Positions 1 through 11,547 of a DNA stretch of 64,000 nt are shown here, in pieces. A model generated the notes under the pieces. The model had not been told where the DNA came from. It did not search any database and saw only the letters and a program-made list of their open reading frames with translations. The stretch spans positions 2,698,308 to 2,762,307 of the forward strand of contig NW_006763291.1 in the NCBI RefSeq assembly GCF_000218685.1, given 5' to 3'. The first letter of the stretch is position 1, and each line of letters opens with the position of its first letter. The position numbers were made by a program, and so were the translations under genes. Source of the DNA: Serpula lacrymans var. lacrymans S7.9. Taxonomy: Eukaryota > Basidiomycota > Agaricomycetes > Boletales > Serpulaceae.

Positions 1-185
1 TCCTCATCTTCGTCCTCATCCTCGAGCATTTCGTCGTCTTCACTCTCCTCTGACTCCTCCGAATCACGAGCCCTTGCTTTGCTTTTCACCGCATACCTGG
101 AAGAGGACTTGTTCGTGTTTCCAGCTGTGTAAAGGTTGTCTTCGTCGTCGCTGCTGTCGCTCACATTGGCACTGAAACGGGCCAT
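1..185 (-). CDS. 5' end of an acidic protein of unknown function (partial)
   Basis: Reading leftwards from an ATG at 183-185, the frame stays open for 61 codons to the window edge. It encodes a Ser/Asp/Glu-rich N-terminus: MARFSANVSDSSDDED, then a short basic Lys/Arg/Ser patch, then an almost pure acidic run. Such low-complexity acidic starts are common in nuclear and chromatin proteins, but no catalytic or folded domain is visible, so I give no function. Whether the remaining gene is intact cannot be judged. Confidence 0.6.
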   Translation of the reverse strand, partial: MARFSANVSDSSDDEDNLYTAGNTNKSSSRYAVKSKARARDSEESEESEDDEMLEDEDEDE

Positions 186-1272
186 TGTTCCAAAAGAGCA
201 TGAAACCTGAAAAACCAGGTTTGCTGTTTAGGTCGACGCGTTAGAGCCAAACAAGCGCATACTCAATCCAGCAGCACATAAAAGCGCGTCAATGCTTTCT
301 CAACAAAACTATCACAGCGCACGGATGCTCGTGTCCCTCTAGGCTTGTCACGGATAAGACTCCATGTCTTCATTCACGAGCATGCACAGTCCTCGAACTC
401 TTTTCGTACTCTGTTGCACCAGGGCTTCAGTATTATGGTCCAGGCTATTCTACAGTCCACCGTAATAACTATTCTATCGGCATTGCATATCGTCCTTCGA
501 TTATGGAATGAGTAGCCTAATATCAGGTTACTTTTCTCTGCTCACATCGGTCGGGAAGGGTAACAAACCCTTCACCCTGCACCTCCAACACTTCGTGGAG
601 AATTTGAATAGCTTCAGGTTGTAGTCGGTCTTCATGGTTGTACCTCTTCTGTTATTGCGGACGTGACTGGTGCAGTCGCACTGTGGTTTCAGGATGGCGA
701 AGTGGACACCGCATCGTGTGGGATGTACGAAGAACCAGTTGCGGTTGAACGGATCCGCTTGGAATTTGGCACATAGCTGCTTGTAAACCATGCTAGGTTT
801 GCTTAATTTTTTTTGGATCTCATTCTCGCCGAGAATTAGTTGCATGAGTTTTGGGATTTACCTTGCTGTGGCTATTCAGGAATGCTTACCACTGTAATCT
901 TTTAGTTTTCTCGCTAGTTTGTCCTTAATCATGGTCAATGTGTTTCGTCCTTCTGAAAATATTGACACGACTTTCACAATGTTCACTTGTTCATGCCCTG
1001 GTTGATGACTTGTTGTCATGTCTTTAGCAATGACTGAACATCGTTTTGTGCCCCATCCTGATGCTCCTAATATTCTGGCCAAAATGTTTATTATTATGGA
1101 TACTAATGGGTGACATGTTGATGCAAGTGGGGAAGCTTACTCTGGCTGATCTCGTGAATGTACAAGATGACTCGGGAGTAAAAGTGAGTCACAAGGAAGT
1201 CGTAACCATATAAATCTTATGATTTTGCTCACTAAATGTTATCATGCTTACAGGCGCACGTCTTAAATCAAG
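186..1272. other. Intergenic region with two unrecognised minus-strand open stretches
   Basis: No known gene is visible in these 1087 bases. Two minus-strand open stretches (876-1082 and 528-845) could be parts of one short spliced gene. The second contains scattered Cys and His residues and a CWRC motif. I could not find a GT-AG intron that joins them in frame and I recognise no family. They may be relics or chance frames. Confidence 0.3.
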
Positions 1273-2709
1273 ATGTCCGAACAAAATACACAGCCCGAAC
1301 ATCTCTGGTTTGAAACACCTCTGGTCTACTCCAGCCATATCTCGCAAACGATTGGTCATTCAGTATACCTCAAGCTCGAGGTAAGTTTCCAGCGTCCATA
1401 ATACCTAACAATCATTCTAACCTACTGTAGAACCTGCAGCCTTCACAATCCTTCAAATACAGAGGTGTAACCCACTTTGCACAGCACGCAAAGGCACAAC
1501 ATGGACCTTCCGTGCATTTTGTAATAGCTTCAAGTGGAAACGCTGGAGTGGCCGCTGCAATGGCCGCTCGTGCTCTTGAAGTACGCTGTACTGTTTACCT
1601 TCCAGAAGGAGTAGGGCAGGAAACGCACAACCTCTTACGAAAACATGGCGCAGACATCATCATCGCAGGAGAACGCTATTCACAGGCTCTACAAAAACTG
1701 CGGGAAGACATGAAGAACGACCCTACCGCGTAAGTGTTAATGTTAATTCCAGAACCGTGACATACATATCTTCCACGTTGTTTCTGTTCTGCAGTGTGCT
1801 ACTCCCTACTTATGATGACCCGCTGGTTTGGGAGGGACATGGCTCTATGGTCTTGGAGATTAAAGCGCAGCTCTCTAAGAAACCAGACGCAATCTTCTGC
1901 AGTCTCGGTGGCGGAGGCCTTTTGGGCGGTATCATCCATGGATGCAAACAGGTCGACTGGGAGGACGGTAAGTTTATTCAGTATTATGGCTGAAACAGGG
2001 ACACAGAAACAAAGCTAAGAAGTCATGTTCAAGTCCCTATTATAACGATGGAAACACACGGTTCCAACTGCTTCTACCATTCTATCGCACTGAACACACA
2101 GAATTTTACTGCGGCATCATCAGGTCCAGACGACATAGCCGCTCGAACAACCAATGCACCTTATGATATCGTCCATGATAAACAGCACGACGTTCTCCTT
2201 GCCTGCATGCACGAACTTACATCCCTTGCAACGTCCCTAGGGGCAACATCGCCTTCAGCAGGTGTTGTCAGGATGGCACTAAACAGGCCTGGTGGGTTGA
2301 AATGTGTCTGTGTTCCTGATGAGATGAGTATGTGGGCAGCGAAGACATTTGCAGGTGTGCATTAATTGTTCAAGCTGCCTCACCTCACCAGTCTAAATGC
2401 TCTGTGTCTATAGAAGACCACAAGTTTCTCGTTGAGCTGGCGTGCTCAACGCCACTCACCGCGGCATACAATCGCGATCTGTTTTCTCGCCTGGTACCCG
2501 GCACCCCCACGTCTCTATCCGAAGCATCCTCCCCGGATCAGAAACGCGAAAACACGAATGAAAAGAAGACGATCGTTTTCATTGTGTGCGGGGGTGTAAA
2601 AATATCTCTCGACGAAATGAAGGAATACCGCAAACTTGAAGCTGCGGTAGAGAAGAACAGAGAGTGGGAAGTAGTGTGCGATGGCGAGAAAATGCACGTG
2701 TCGAAATAG
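1273..2709 (+). CDS. PLP-dependent L-serine (threonine) dehydratase, paralog 1
   Basis: Fold-type II PLP lyase, predicted to deaminate L-serine (possibly L-threonine) to pyruvate (or 2-oxobutyrate) and ammonia in the cytosol. Five exons (1273-1380, 1431-1729, 1795-1967, 2034-2354, 2414-2709) join in frame to 398 residues. Visible motifs are the PLP-lysine region SFKYRG, the substrate loop SSGNAG, and the glycine-rich phosphate cradle GGGGLLGG. There is no C-terminal ACT domain, which fits the serine-dehydratase-like branch rather than biosynthetic threonine deaminase. The ATG gives an N-terminus (EHLWFETPLVYSSHIS) that aligns with the second copy downstream. Substrate preference between serine and threonine cannot be read from sequence. 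Confidence 0.9.
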
Positions 2710-2914
2710 AAGTTGGAAAATTTATTACCACTCAGTATATTCAATGGTATTACAGGACGTTTTTGCGTCAGCGTCATGAATACTGTGCTTGCAAGCAAGT
2801 ATTATCTTTGTAAAGCTCGAATTTGAACTTCATGGTATCGGTCACGTGATAAGCTCAAACCTCTATACATTCCAAGTTGCAATGACTCGGATCCTTGTTC
2901 AAATTTTAAGATAC

Positions 2915-3775
2915 ATGAAGACGTACCAGACCGTTGCTTTCGTTGTGTTCTCTTACACAACCATCGCCTATGCGCTCCCTAGATGCCCGACCTTAATTTT
3001 CAGCGCGGGCGCACAAAAGCTATCCAACCGAGACTTGCCAGTGTGGGGCCTCTTTGGAGATAGTACGTCTGACACAACCAGAGCACACACACCACACGCC
3101 CCTTTTAGTTCTTACATCGACACCTTTTCAAGAACCGATGGACCTGGCGGGTTCTCCACTGCAACAAGCGCAACACACGGAGTGTTATCCAGCTTCACGA
3201 CAATGGACGCGTCTTCAAACGTTCCTCATACAACATCCGAAGCTAACACATTGACCACATCCCAGCCTATTCAAACTACAACCTTTGTACCGACACAGGG
3301 AAATTCCGCATCGATATCGGCAACGGCAACGAGCTTGTTGACTGAGGGTTCTTCTACAGATGATAAAACATGGAAGGTCGTCGGTGTTGCTGTCATCGCG
3401 GTCACAGCAGTCGGCCTGATTATTTCTTCCATCATGTTCTTCGACCACTGGTGGCGAATTGTGCAAGACTTCCTGTGCTGTCGCGGACACTCGAGCGGGG
3501 AAGAAAGTCTCGTCCCGGACTGGGAAAGGGGGATTTGGGAAATCAAATCTGGACCTAACCTCGATAACCATCGATCATCGAAAATGTTTATAAGTGACGA
3601 CTTGGAGCACGGGGACCAAAAGGCGCATTATTCAATTCCTCGAAAGCCAGAGTTGGTGGTACTTCCCCCAGAGAACTCCTCGTCCTCCGAACAACGGGTT
3701 CTGCCTTGGGAAATAAATAGCCCCCTCCATCGTCAGCCATCTCATCATAGCATTCACACATCACCCTCACAATAA
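2915..3775 (+). CDS. Single-pass type I membrane protein with Ser/Thr-rich ectodomain
   Basis: An uninterrupted frame with no recognised family. From the ATG at 2915 the protein starts with a good signal peptide (MKTYQTVAFVVFSYTTIAYA). A Ser/Thr-rich, probably O-glycosylated ectodomain of about 125 residues follows. Then comes one hydrophobic helix (VVGVAVIAVTAVGLIISSIM) followed by a Cys pair, and a polar cytoplasmic tail of about 100 residues. In-frame ATGs at 2789 and 2882 would put polar residues before the signal, so 2915 is preferred. The layout resembles fungal wall-sensor or mucin-like proteins, but that is a resemblance of architecture only. It sits between the first serine dehydratase and riboflavin synthase, all on the plus strand. 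Confidence 0.6.
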   Translation: MKTYQTVAFVVFSYTTIAYALPRCPTLIFSAGAQKLSNRDLPVWGLFGDSTSDTTRAHTPHAPFSSYIDTFSRTDGPGGFSTATSATHGVLSSFTTMDASSNVPHTTSEANTLTTSQPIQTTTFVPTQGNSASISATATSLLTEGSSTDDKTWKVVGVAVIAVTAVGLIISSIMFFDHWWRIVQDFLCCRGHSSGEESLVPDWERGIWEIKSGPNLDNHRSSKMFISDDLEHGDQKAHYSIPRKPELVVLPPENSSSSEQRVLPWEINSPLHRQPSHHSIHTSPSQ

Positions 3776-4308
3776 CCACCCATGCATTTAACCACACATC
3801 TTCTCTTTTGCAATACCTCAGCCATAGCTGTGACAAACTTGCAGTTTCTTTGCATAGCCACCCCTCATGAATATTTGGTTTGTCCCACCGCGATGTTATT
3901 GCAGAAGGCACTACACATGTTTATCCACACGTTCATTATTTTGAATCATGGTCTGGACGGTGAATCTCTCGGCTTGCTAGAATCACTAATATGATTGACT
4001 GGTGGGATGTTTTGTTCCAAGAGTTCGGAAACAGCGATGCCTGTCAGGGCGACAGCGCATACCCCTAAAGAAAAGTAAAGGCGAGTCCGAGCTGGAAGAG
4101 CTGGCTTTCGCGTGAATCAAGGATTTAGGACAAGATAAAGTTTAAGAGCTTTACCTTTATATGATTGCCACAGAGTTCGACTCGTTACATGAGTCTTTGA
4201 TGGATCGGAATTTTGGGGCTGTTTGGAATACGACAATCCTGTGTGTTTGGCCATTTCTCCAAATCTGACCAGACGAATGATTCAAAGTGGACCTGCAGTC
4301 AAAAGCAA

Positions 4309-4440
4309 ATGATGATCGAAGTCCAAGGCCCTGGGAAAATTAGACTCGTAGCCAATGTCCCGGTGCCTTTACCCGACTTAGATCCGTCTAACATCTTGAT
4401 TACCACTTTCAAGTTGATCGCATTCCGAGTCAAGTCTCGA
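4309..4440 (+). pseudogene. Possible remnant of a zinc-type alcohol dehydrogenase / trans-enoyl reductase N-terminus
   Basis: A short reading frame encodes IEVQGPGKIRLVANVPVP and then a DILITT-like strand. This matches how fungal medium-chain enoyl reductases begin (a GPG...L...VPVP...ILVKT pattern). The similarity stops after about 40 residues and runs into the riboflavin synthase start. No catalytic core is present, so if it is real it is a truncated duplicate. It could also be chance. Confidence 0.3.
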
Positions 4441-4468
4441 GAGCAAACAAGAAAGCATCCCTGGTACA

Positions 4469-5348
4469 ATGTTCACAGGCCTAGTACGCCTCAATAAATA
4501 TAATCATTTCATATCGTGACGCTAAAAGTTAATTAGATTGAGCATCTTGGAACTATTTCTTCAGTCCATCACGACTCAGGGGGATGTGCTTTAACTATAT
4601 CGCAAAGCGCTCCGGTCCTTGGCGATTGTCATGTGGGGGATTCTATTGCAGTTAATGGAGCCTGTTTGACGGTAACTGAATTCGATAAAGAACAAGAAGG
4701 AGGTTGGTTTAAAGTATGGCTGGCGAACGAGACTCTTGACAGGACTGATCTAGGCGTGTAAAATTGTGACTATCCTGTGCCAAATCAGATCTAAATGGTC
4801 TTTAATGCAGGTGACCGTAAAGTTGGTGACCAGGTGAACCTGGAGCGTGCGATGGGAGCAGACGTCAGATTTGGGGGACATTTCGTACAAGTAAGTATTT
4901 TCATGGGGACGCCAGTCTGAGGCTCACGGTCCGTTCCCCCATTGGACAGGCCCACGTCGACACCACCGCAACTATTATCGACAGCACTCCTGATGGAGAG
5001 TCGTTACGTCTCACATTTCAGCTCGAAGAGCCCACATCTTCCAGACCATCTCTTCTTCCTTATCTTATTCCCAAGGGATATGTGACAATCGACGGCGCCT
5101 CACTCACCTTGACTTTCGTCGATGACGCACATCGTACCTTCGGTGTGATGCTCATCAAGCACACCCAAGAGAAAATCACTCTTGGTAAGAAAGCGCTAGG
5201 TTCCAAGGTTAACATCGAGGTCGATATGGTTGGCAAATATGTCACAAAAAGTGTTCTAGCCGCGCTAGAAGGTGGGGGCGGGCAGAGTATGCGTACTCTT
5301 ATAGAGAAAATTGTTGAGGAAGTACTGGAAAAGAAGAACAAACCTTGA
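4469..5348 (+). CDS. RIB5: Riboflavin synthase alpha chain (RIB5 type)
   Basis: Catalyses dismutation of 6,7-dimethyl-8-ribityllumazine to riboflavin, the last step of vitamin B2 synthesis. Exons 4469-4483, 4537-4753, 4811-4890 and 4950-5348 total 711 nt, or 236 residues. The first exon is only five codons and completes the family hallmark MFTGLIEHLGT across the intron. Both lumazine-binding repeats are present: repeat 1 with VNGACLTV and repeat 2 with IDGASLTL, joined through NLERAM and GGHFVQAHVD. Length matches the family (about 210-240 aa). The second intron needs a GC donor to keep the conserved LG-D-KVGD junction in frame (listed separately). Confidence 0.93.
4754..4810 (+). other. Candidate GC-AG intron in riboflavin synthase
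   Basis: The exon must end in phase 1 at 4753 so that the next exon (from 4811) continues the conserved Gly-Asp...VGD segment. At that point the intron begins gcgtgt and ends gcag. The neighbouring GT (4756) would break the frame with the 4810 acceptor, and a later acceptor would delete about seven conserved residues. This is a frame-based inference without transcript support. Confidence 0.6.
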
Positions 5349-5765
5349 ATACCTGCCAGTATAAGTGTAGCGATGACATTCAAATTTTCTGTAGTTTCCG
5401 ATAGCTGGCCCATCCAAAATCTAAATTGACAAAGTAGGAGCCTATCCCTGACAAAGGCCGCGGAATTGAATACTAGATGCCGAATGTGTGCCGAATGACT
5501 CGTCGATCGCTTATTAACGCGAAAGCATAAAGTTGTAGTATCGATACAATCCCACTGCAATCAGCTTGCGGTTTCAAGACATAGACACTATAACAAGTCG
5601 CTGGAAAGCTTTATGGGCCTTGTGGTGAATATACGAGACCTCAGCTACATTGTGTTACCAGTGAGTCACCCACGATTTCTCTGAAACCGACCCACCCAAT
5701 GATAATCTAATACTTTGTTGAAACTTGATACATCTGTCTTCGAATCCCTTGTGCTATGGAGTAGG
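5349..5765. other. Intergenic region, nothing recognised
   Basis: About 417 bases between riboflavin synthase and the second serine dehydratase. It presumably holds the 3' end of the former and the promoter of the latter. I see no coding, repeat or RNA signature. Confidence 0.5.
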
Positions 5766-7193
5766 ATGTCTGCAAATGTATTTCCCGAAAAACTTTGGCT
5801 TGAAACGCCCTTGATTTACTCCAGCCACATTTCAAGCAAACTTGGATGTTCAGCATACCTCAAACTTGAGGTGAGTCCACCGCACTCCTGAGCCTTATCA
5901 ACGGACTCTTATAAATCAAACAACTAGAACTTGCAACCCTCCCAGTCTTTCAAATTTAGGGGCCTATCCCACTTTGCTCAGCACGCAAAGGCACAACATG
6001 GACCATCCGTACATCTCTTAGCGGCTTCGGGGGGTAATGCAGGTGTAGCTGTAGCCCTTGCAGCACATGCCCTCGGAGTACGTTGCACCATTTACCTCCC
6101 GGAAGGCGTCGGACGAGAAATACACGACATTTTAAAAATGCATGGCGCGAACGTCATCGCCGCAGGGAAACGCTACTCCGAAGCTTTGCAAAAGTTGCTT
6201 GAAGACATGAAAAAAGACTCCTCCGCGTAAGTGTAGTTTCGAGTTTTGCTGTGCATATTAGTTTTTGAGATTTCCTCCACCCTGCAGCGTGTTGGTCCCC
6301 GCATACGATGATCCACTGGTGTGGGAAGGGCATAGCTCCATGATCACAGAGATAAAAACGCAGCTCGCAAAGAAACCAGACGCGATCTTTTGTAGTGTGG
6401 GTGGCGGTGGCCTTTTGGGAGGTGTCATCCAGGGCTGCAAACAGACTGGTTGGGAAGATGGTGAGTTTACTGACTAGAAGCGAAGAGACCAGAGGAGGAA
6501 GCTAAATATCGCATGACAGTCCCAGTTGTAGCGTTGGGAACACATGGGGCCAACTGCTTCTACCACTCTGTCTCATTAAACACTTGGAACTCCACTTCAG
6601 CATCCACAGACCCAGTTGATATAGTCGCAGTAGCAGAGAATGCACCTTACGACGTGGTTCTTGACCCAGAACACGACGTCACCATCACTCATTTGCGTGA
6701 ACTTACGTCCCGTGCATCTTCCTTGGCAGCAACATCACCTTCAGCAGGAGTAGTCAAGTTGGCCATAGAAAGACCTGGCGGAGTAAAATGTGTATGTGTT
6801 CCCGATGAAATGAGCATGTGGGCTGCAAGAACTTTTGCAGGTATGCATCACTAAAGGTTCACTATTTTTCCAAACATTTTATGACTGACCATTCTGACAT
6901 TAGAGGACCACAAGTTTCTCGTAGAGCTGGCGTGCTCGACGACGCTCACCGCCGCATATAATTGCGACTTGTTCTCCCATCTTGTGACTGATGCCCCCAC
7001 GACTGTTTCTGGAGCATCATCATCTGAGTTGAATAAGGCGAAGAGGGAGAAGACTGTCGTCTTTATTGTCTGCGGCGGTATCAAAGTATCCCTCGACGAA
7101 ATGACAGAATACCGTACACTTGAGGCTGCGATAGAGGCCGATAGAGAGTGGGAAGTAGCTTGTAACGGCGAGAGAATACGCGTGAAAAAGTAG
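5766..7193 (+). CDS. PLP-dependent L-serine (threonine) dehydratase, paralog 2
   Basis: Second copy of the serine-dehydratase-like enzyme; 395 residues from exons 5766-5870, 5928-6226, 6288-6460, 6520-6840 and 6904-7193. Exons 2, 3 and 4 have exactly the same lengths as in paralog 1 (299, 173, 321 nt) and all intron phases agree, so the pair arose by duplication after the introns were in place. PLP motifs SFKFRG and GGGGLLGG are intact. The SSGNAG loop reads ASGGNAG here. Divergence is spread along the protein, with the most variation near the C-terminus before FIVCGGIKVSLDEM. Both copies look functional. Confidence 0.9.
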
Positions 7194-7522
7194 GAAGTTT
7201 TACTTAGTAGAATTTGATACCAATAAAAATACAAATACACACAAGGAAATTAGATGCGCATTCTGATGATGTATATGCATGTACTTACCTATATATATAT
7301 CTTCAACGAACGAGATTGGCGTAAGGTTCCCAGACGGGCTTCGAGATGGAATGCACACATTATGTAATGAGTGAATAGTGTATGATTGCACGATATCGAG
7401 CGAGTGCATGGTGAGTAAAAAAAATAACTTGGTAGATACTGCGATTAATACATTTCTATGTAGATGGACCAGTTGTTACCAGTCGGTTGAGGCATTAAAT
7501 ACGAGTACTCACAACTAACAAT

Positions 7523-7996
7523 TCACCACCACGATTTGAACCAACCTGTACTCTGTCCCTGGGCCTGGGGAGCGGCATCTTGATCCTGAATACTCTGCAG
7601 TCTCTCACGTTCCACACGACGCGCAAGCTTTTCCGCTTTTATTCGTGCAAGCTCCTCTCGTACTGCAATCTGGTCCGTAGGGATGCGCTGCACAAATGGA
7701 CAGTGGTTAAAGAGTTATTACATCAGTTCCCGTGTATCATATTGGATGGTGGAACAAGGAAAGTGAAGGTACTCACGGCATTTGTTCGCTCCATAGGCGG
7801 AAAGAGATGATCCTTATACTTTCATTACGAAGCCCAGCACGAGTTAAAAACATCTAAAATTACATTTATTTTCACAGACACTCACTGGAAGGACATGATT
7901 GTGATACCATTTGGGATCACCGAAATGTAGTAGCGCAACGATGGGGACAAAGAGGTACAGTCCAAACTTGAAGACTTCTAGATTAGGCCCTGCCAT
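7523..7996 (-). CDS. PET100: PET100-like cytochrome c oxidase assembly protein
   Basis: Small mitochondrial inner-membrane protein predicted to help assemble cytochrome c oxidase (complex IV). Three exons (7886-7996, 7777-7818, 7523-7687) give 105 residues. The first exon encodes the family signature GPNLEVFKFGLYLFVPI...HFGDPKWY, which includes the single transmembrane helix. Exon 2 supplies LFPPMERTN, and exon 3 is a charged helix (ELARIKAEKLARR) ending in a Trp-rich tail. Length and layout fit the Pet100 family. The start is the only ATG that begins the signature. It is transcribed convergently with the second serine dehydratase. Confidence 0.88.
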
Positions 7997-8381
7997 GGCT
8001 GGTGTGTGCCACTTATCAATTTGTTAGGGCTACGCTGAGAAGAAAATATGTTTTGGAAAGCGAGTCGCAGAACTGTAGCACCGAAGTCGCAATTACAATT
8101 ACGATTCTGCAGGTGGTTTTTTGGTAGTAGGTCACGTGCTCTTGACGTATATTATAAGCAGACTTGGACTCGGACTGGAACGTCTCCATCGATGGTCTGC
8201 TCATAGGAGACTAAAATGTGCGTACCACTAAACTTGACGTTTTCAATAGATTTGGATTGAGATTCCCAACATATCGTACACGCGTAAATTCCTACATAGC
8301 TGCTGATGATACATTATATGCTCTTTTTACTGAATCAGTTCGTCTCCAAATTCCCACTGTTTTATCGCAGCGACACATGAT

Positions 8382-10571
8382 CTAACAGGTTTTGGCGTAG
8401 GTACCAGAATACTCTGACGCAGAACCTTCTTCCATTTTTCCTTCATGAGATTTCGCAGATGTGCTTTGACTGTGTGACCCAAGTAAGTCAAGAGCATGCG
8501 TGGACGATGCACGTTTGGTTAGATCTTCAGTAATTTCAACCTAGCAAATGAATACAGTGAGTGATAGCATACAGAGCTCTCAAAGTATATTAAACTTACG
8601 ATGTCTGCCACGAGCCGATCAACAAGCTGATTACACCAAAAACTTAGCACGAATCATCATGGAATCAAACTGATGTGAAGACGTACAGCCTCGGACATAT
8701 TCTCTCTAACTACCACACGCAAGATCTGTACATGTTCAAGGTCGGGTGCAAGCTCATAATTTGGGACAATCCTGTTAGGCATTTTTAATATTTGTCCCAG
8801 CATCAATCATATAATATTTCACTTACCATCCTTTAGAACGTAAGAGCGTCTGGATCCACTTTTGCTGTATGTCAGCATACTTAGCTTGGAAATCGTCCGA
8901 GAAGCGGAACGAGACGACTGGCAGCCCATCCTCATAGTTCTAGTGTTGTACCGATAGAATGTCAGCACAGTCCAGATCCCATGAATGAATTATTTACCTC
9001 CGCGTTCTCCTCGTCAAATCCTATAGCTTGCTTCGCTCCCTTCGCCAGCAAACCCGCGTCTTTCACTCTGTGAATGTCACTCAAGACCGTGTACCACCCG
9101 GTCCTTTCCAGGGCACGACTCAATACACGGGCATTCTTAAGGTCGTCCAACGCTACTGCACGGTAGCCTTCGAATCCTAGGTGCAAGAAATTGAAGTACT
9201 GCGCAATGATCGGTGCGGCGGGCCTGGAGAAGTTCAGTGAAAAAGAATATTCCACAGACCCAAGGTAATGCAGCTCGAAGATGAGGTCTTTAGGCAGGTA
9301 TTGTTTTGACCGCCATATTACAAATCCGACACCAACATACGCAAGACCGAATTTATGTCCCGATGTGTTGATAGATATGACACGAGGAAGCTTAAAGTCC
9401 CAAAGCAGCTTGGGTGACGCAAATGGTGCGACAAATGCGCCTGAAGCACCATCAACTAAAGGCACAATTTAGTGATCGCCTTGTCAAACCGCTTTCAATA
9501 ATACATACCGTGAATGGGTACATTAATACCCGATTGTTTCTCGTATTCATCCAAAAGGTCGGACATCTCCTTAACAGGTTCGTAATGACCAGTGTACGTG
9601 CTCCCGAGGATAACGTAGACACCAATTGTGTTCTCATCGACATATTCCATTGCTTTTTTAGGGTCGAGCCTGTACTTGCTCTCGACGCTCACAGGGACCA
9701 GGCGACACTCTACCTCGAAATAGCGAGCAAATTTCTCAAGGGCGACCTGAGCATTAGCCCCCATGACAATGTTTGGGCCGGGTTCATGGATAGACTTTCC
9801 AGCAGCTTTTCGTTTCTCTTGCCAGATACGCTTCATGGCGAGACCTCCGAGTTGTATTGCTTCAGAGGAGCCTGTTGTGGCAGTCCCTACGGCCTCATGG
9901 CTATGTGGCGCATGCCACAGATCAGCGAGAATGTTAATGCCTGTGAGATGTAGCTTAGTGCGAGCGTTAACACTTGAAAAGACGCAACTTACAGCGAGTG
10001 TGAATGAGTTCTGGAAGATTGTTACGTTGTGATCAAATGTGGCTGGACATTTCGAAGAAAAAAGGCTACTGACGGGTCATGGGATATTCGTCCTGGTCAA
10101 TCAAATTTTTGGACATATTTTCCATCATGAGTTTGTTAGCAGGATCAGGCATCCATGTGTGAACGAAGGACGCAAGGCTGATGTCATGGGTCAGACGATA
10201 GCACACGTCATAAACGCGTATACTCACTTGAGACTGGGAGATCCATCGAGACTGAGCTCGTCATGAATGAGCTGGTACGCGGATTGGGCATCTGTGCCTT
10301 TGGAAGGAATGTGGAACTTTGGAATGGAGGCCGTTCCGTAGCGGGCACCATACGGATGGGTCACTTTGTTTGGGTCACTTTTCGTAAGACTATGGTGATG
10401 ATTTTTTTTGTCCTGCAATGATATTAGCGCGATATAAAATTTTATTGGCTGCAATGCGAACTCTTGATTCCTGAATGAGTCTGTCGGGATTGACATGCTG
10501 AAGAAGAATAGAGGTGGGATCAGAACATTATGGCGAGGATAAATGAAGAAACAGACCTTTGAGAGAGCCAT
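8382..10571 (-). CDS. GAD: Glutamate decarboxylase (PLP-dependent)
   Basis: Converts L-glutamate to GABA and CO2 in the cytosol, feeding the GABA shunt. The multi-exon minus-strand gene starts MALSK, then HVNPDRLIQESR, then a His-rich stretch leading to THPYGARYG. It continues with LIHDELSLDGSP, SFVHTWMPDPANKLM, EAVGTATTGSSEAI and DGASGAFVAPFASP. The PLP-lysine motif SINTSGHKFG is next, then FSLNFSRPAAPIIAQYFNFL, and a C-terminal part with RVVVRENMS. The C-terminus (TEDLTKRASSTHALDLLG) is typical of fungal GADs. At least eight introns of about 50-60 nt were resolved, and no frameshift or premature stop is needed. The last exon ends at the TAG at 8382-8384. Confidence 0.92.
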
Positions 10572-11547
10572 TGATATGTGAAGTGTATTTGTGAGGGATT
10601 GGGGTGAGGGGAAAACGGTGAATACAAGCCATGTTATATACTCTGAGACAGGAGTGAACCTATGACGTCGGAATGAGAGTAGAGTGAGCTTAAAATAACA
10701 CAGCGGCTAGGTCTCACCATTCCGGGACCTATAGCATAAGAATCATCTGATACTATTCTGAGCAGAATACACTTTTGACATATTACAAACAGCTTCGAGT
10801 AAGATACATGTACCATATTTTTGACAGACTTACACGGTCTGTATCCATCATGATACAACACTTCGGAAAGTGACCTCCGTTCCCATATAAATCAGGGTAC
10901 TTTGTACAAATAAAGTATTCTTGCTGCATCGCGTTCCGGACTTTCCTACTCCCCGCAGTTGATGCATGTTGCCTTGGAGGCTGGAGCACTCTGAGATTGG
11001 ATCCCAAATTAACTTGGAGCAATGAAGCTTCAGTGGTCTAGGTTGCCGTAGGACCCCAACGTAACCGCATCAACAACATGCAGATGAGGCTGAGAATTTC
11101 ACAAAGTGAGTTTGACAGTCGCATATGCTTCGGCCTACAAGGGCACGTCGAAAGCCTATAGCCGCGAGAAATCGTGATCATGAGCGGCATGCCTCGAAAG
11201 AATAGGTTAATTGATTTGCTCACCTTGCTCAAGTTCCCGTCCAGCCACCAGCAAACTAAGGAAGTACACTGATGAATGTGAAACTATAGTATATTCCATA
11301 CCATCGAATTCGACCAATTCAGGTATCAATGAGGACCTTTAGCAGCTACATTCCCCGTTTCAACCAGAATTTGATACATGTGGTCTGGACCTCAAAGTGC
11401 CTGCTCAGGAGTATTGTGTTTTTGATAACTAGTACAGACAAACGTGTACAAGCACACATAATCAATGTTCGCTACGCCTGTTTTCGTGTTCAGGGATATA
11501 TAATCACGCTGACGACCAAACAAGACATAATTCGAGTATACTTATCT
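10572..11547. other. Intergenic region, nothing recognised
   Basis: About 1 kb between the 5' end of glutamate decarboxylase and the 3' end of the PIG-L gene, both on the minus strand. Short frames on both strands show no family motif or acceptable exon joins. The right part overlaps the presumed GAD promoter. Confidence 0.45.

Noticed and set aside
3215..3571. Minus-strand frames of 90-118 codons over the membrane-protein gene
   Set aside because: They mirror the plus-strand Ser/Thr-rich gene, which has a signal peptide and membrane helix; the antisense translations have no features.
4170..4190. Possible tRNA B-box (gagttcgactc)
   Set aside because: No matching A-box or foldable 70-90 nt cloverleaf around it; no other tRNA was found in the window.
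5060..5560. 166-codon minus-strand frame over riboflavin synthase
   Set aside because: It overlaps well-supported riboflavin synthase exons on the opposite strand and shows no domain.
1273..7193. Calling the two PLP genes threonine deaminase (isoleucine pathway)
   Set aside because: Both lack the C-terminal regulatory ACT-like domain and have the length of serine-dehydratase-like enzymes.
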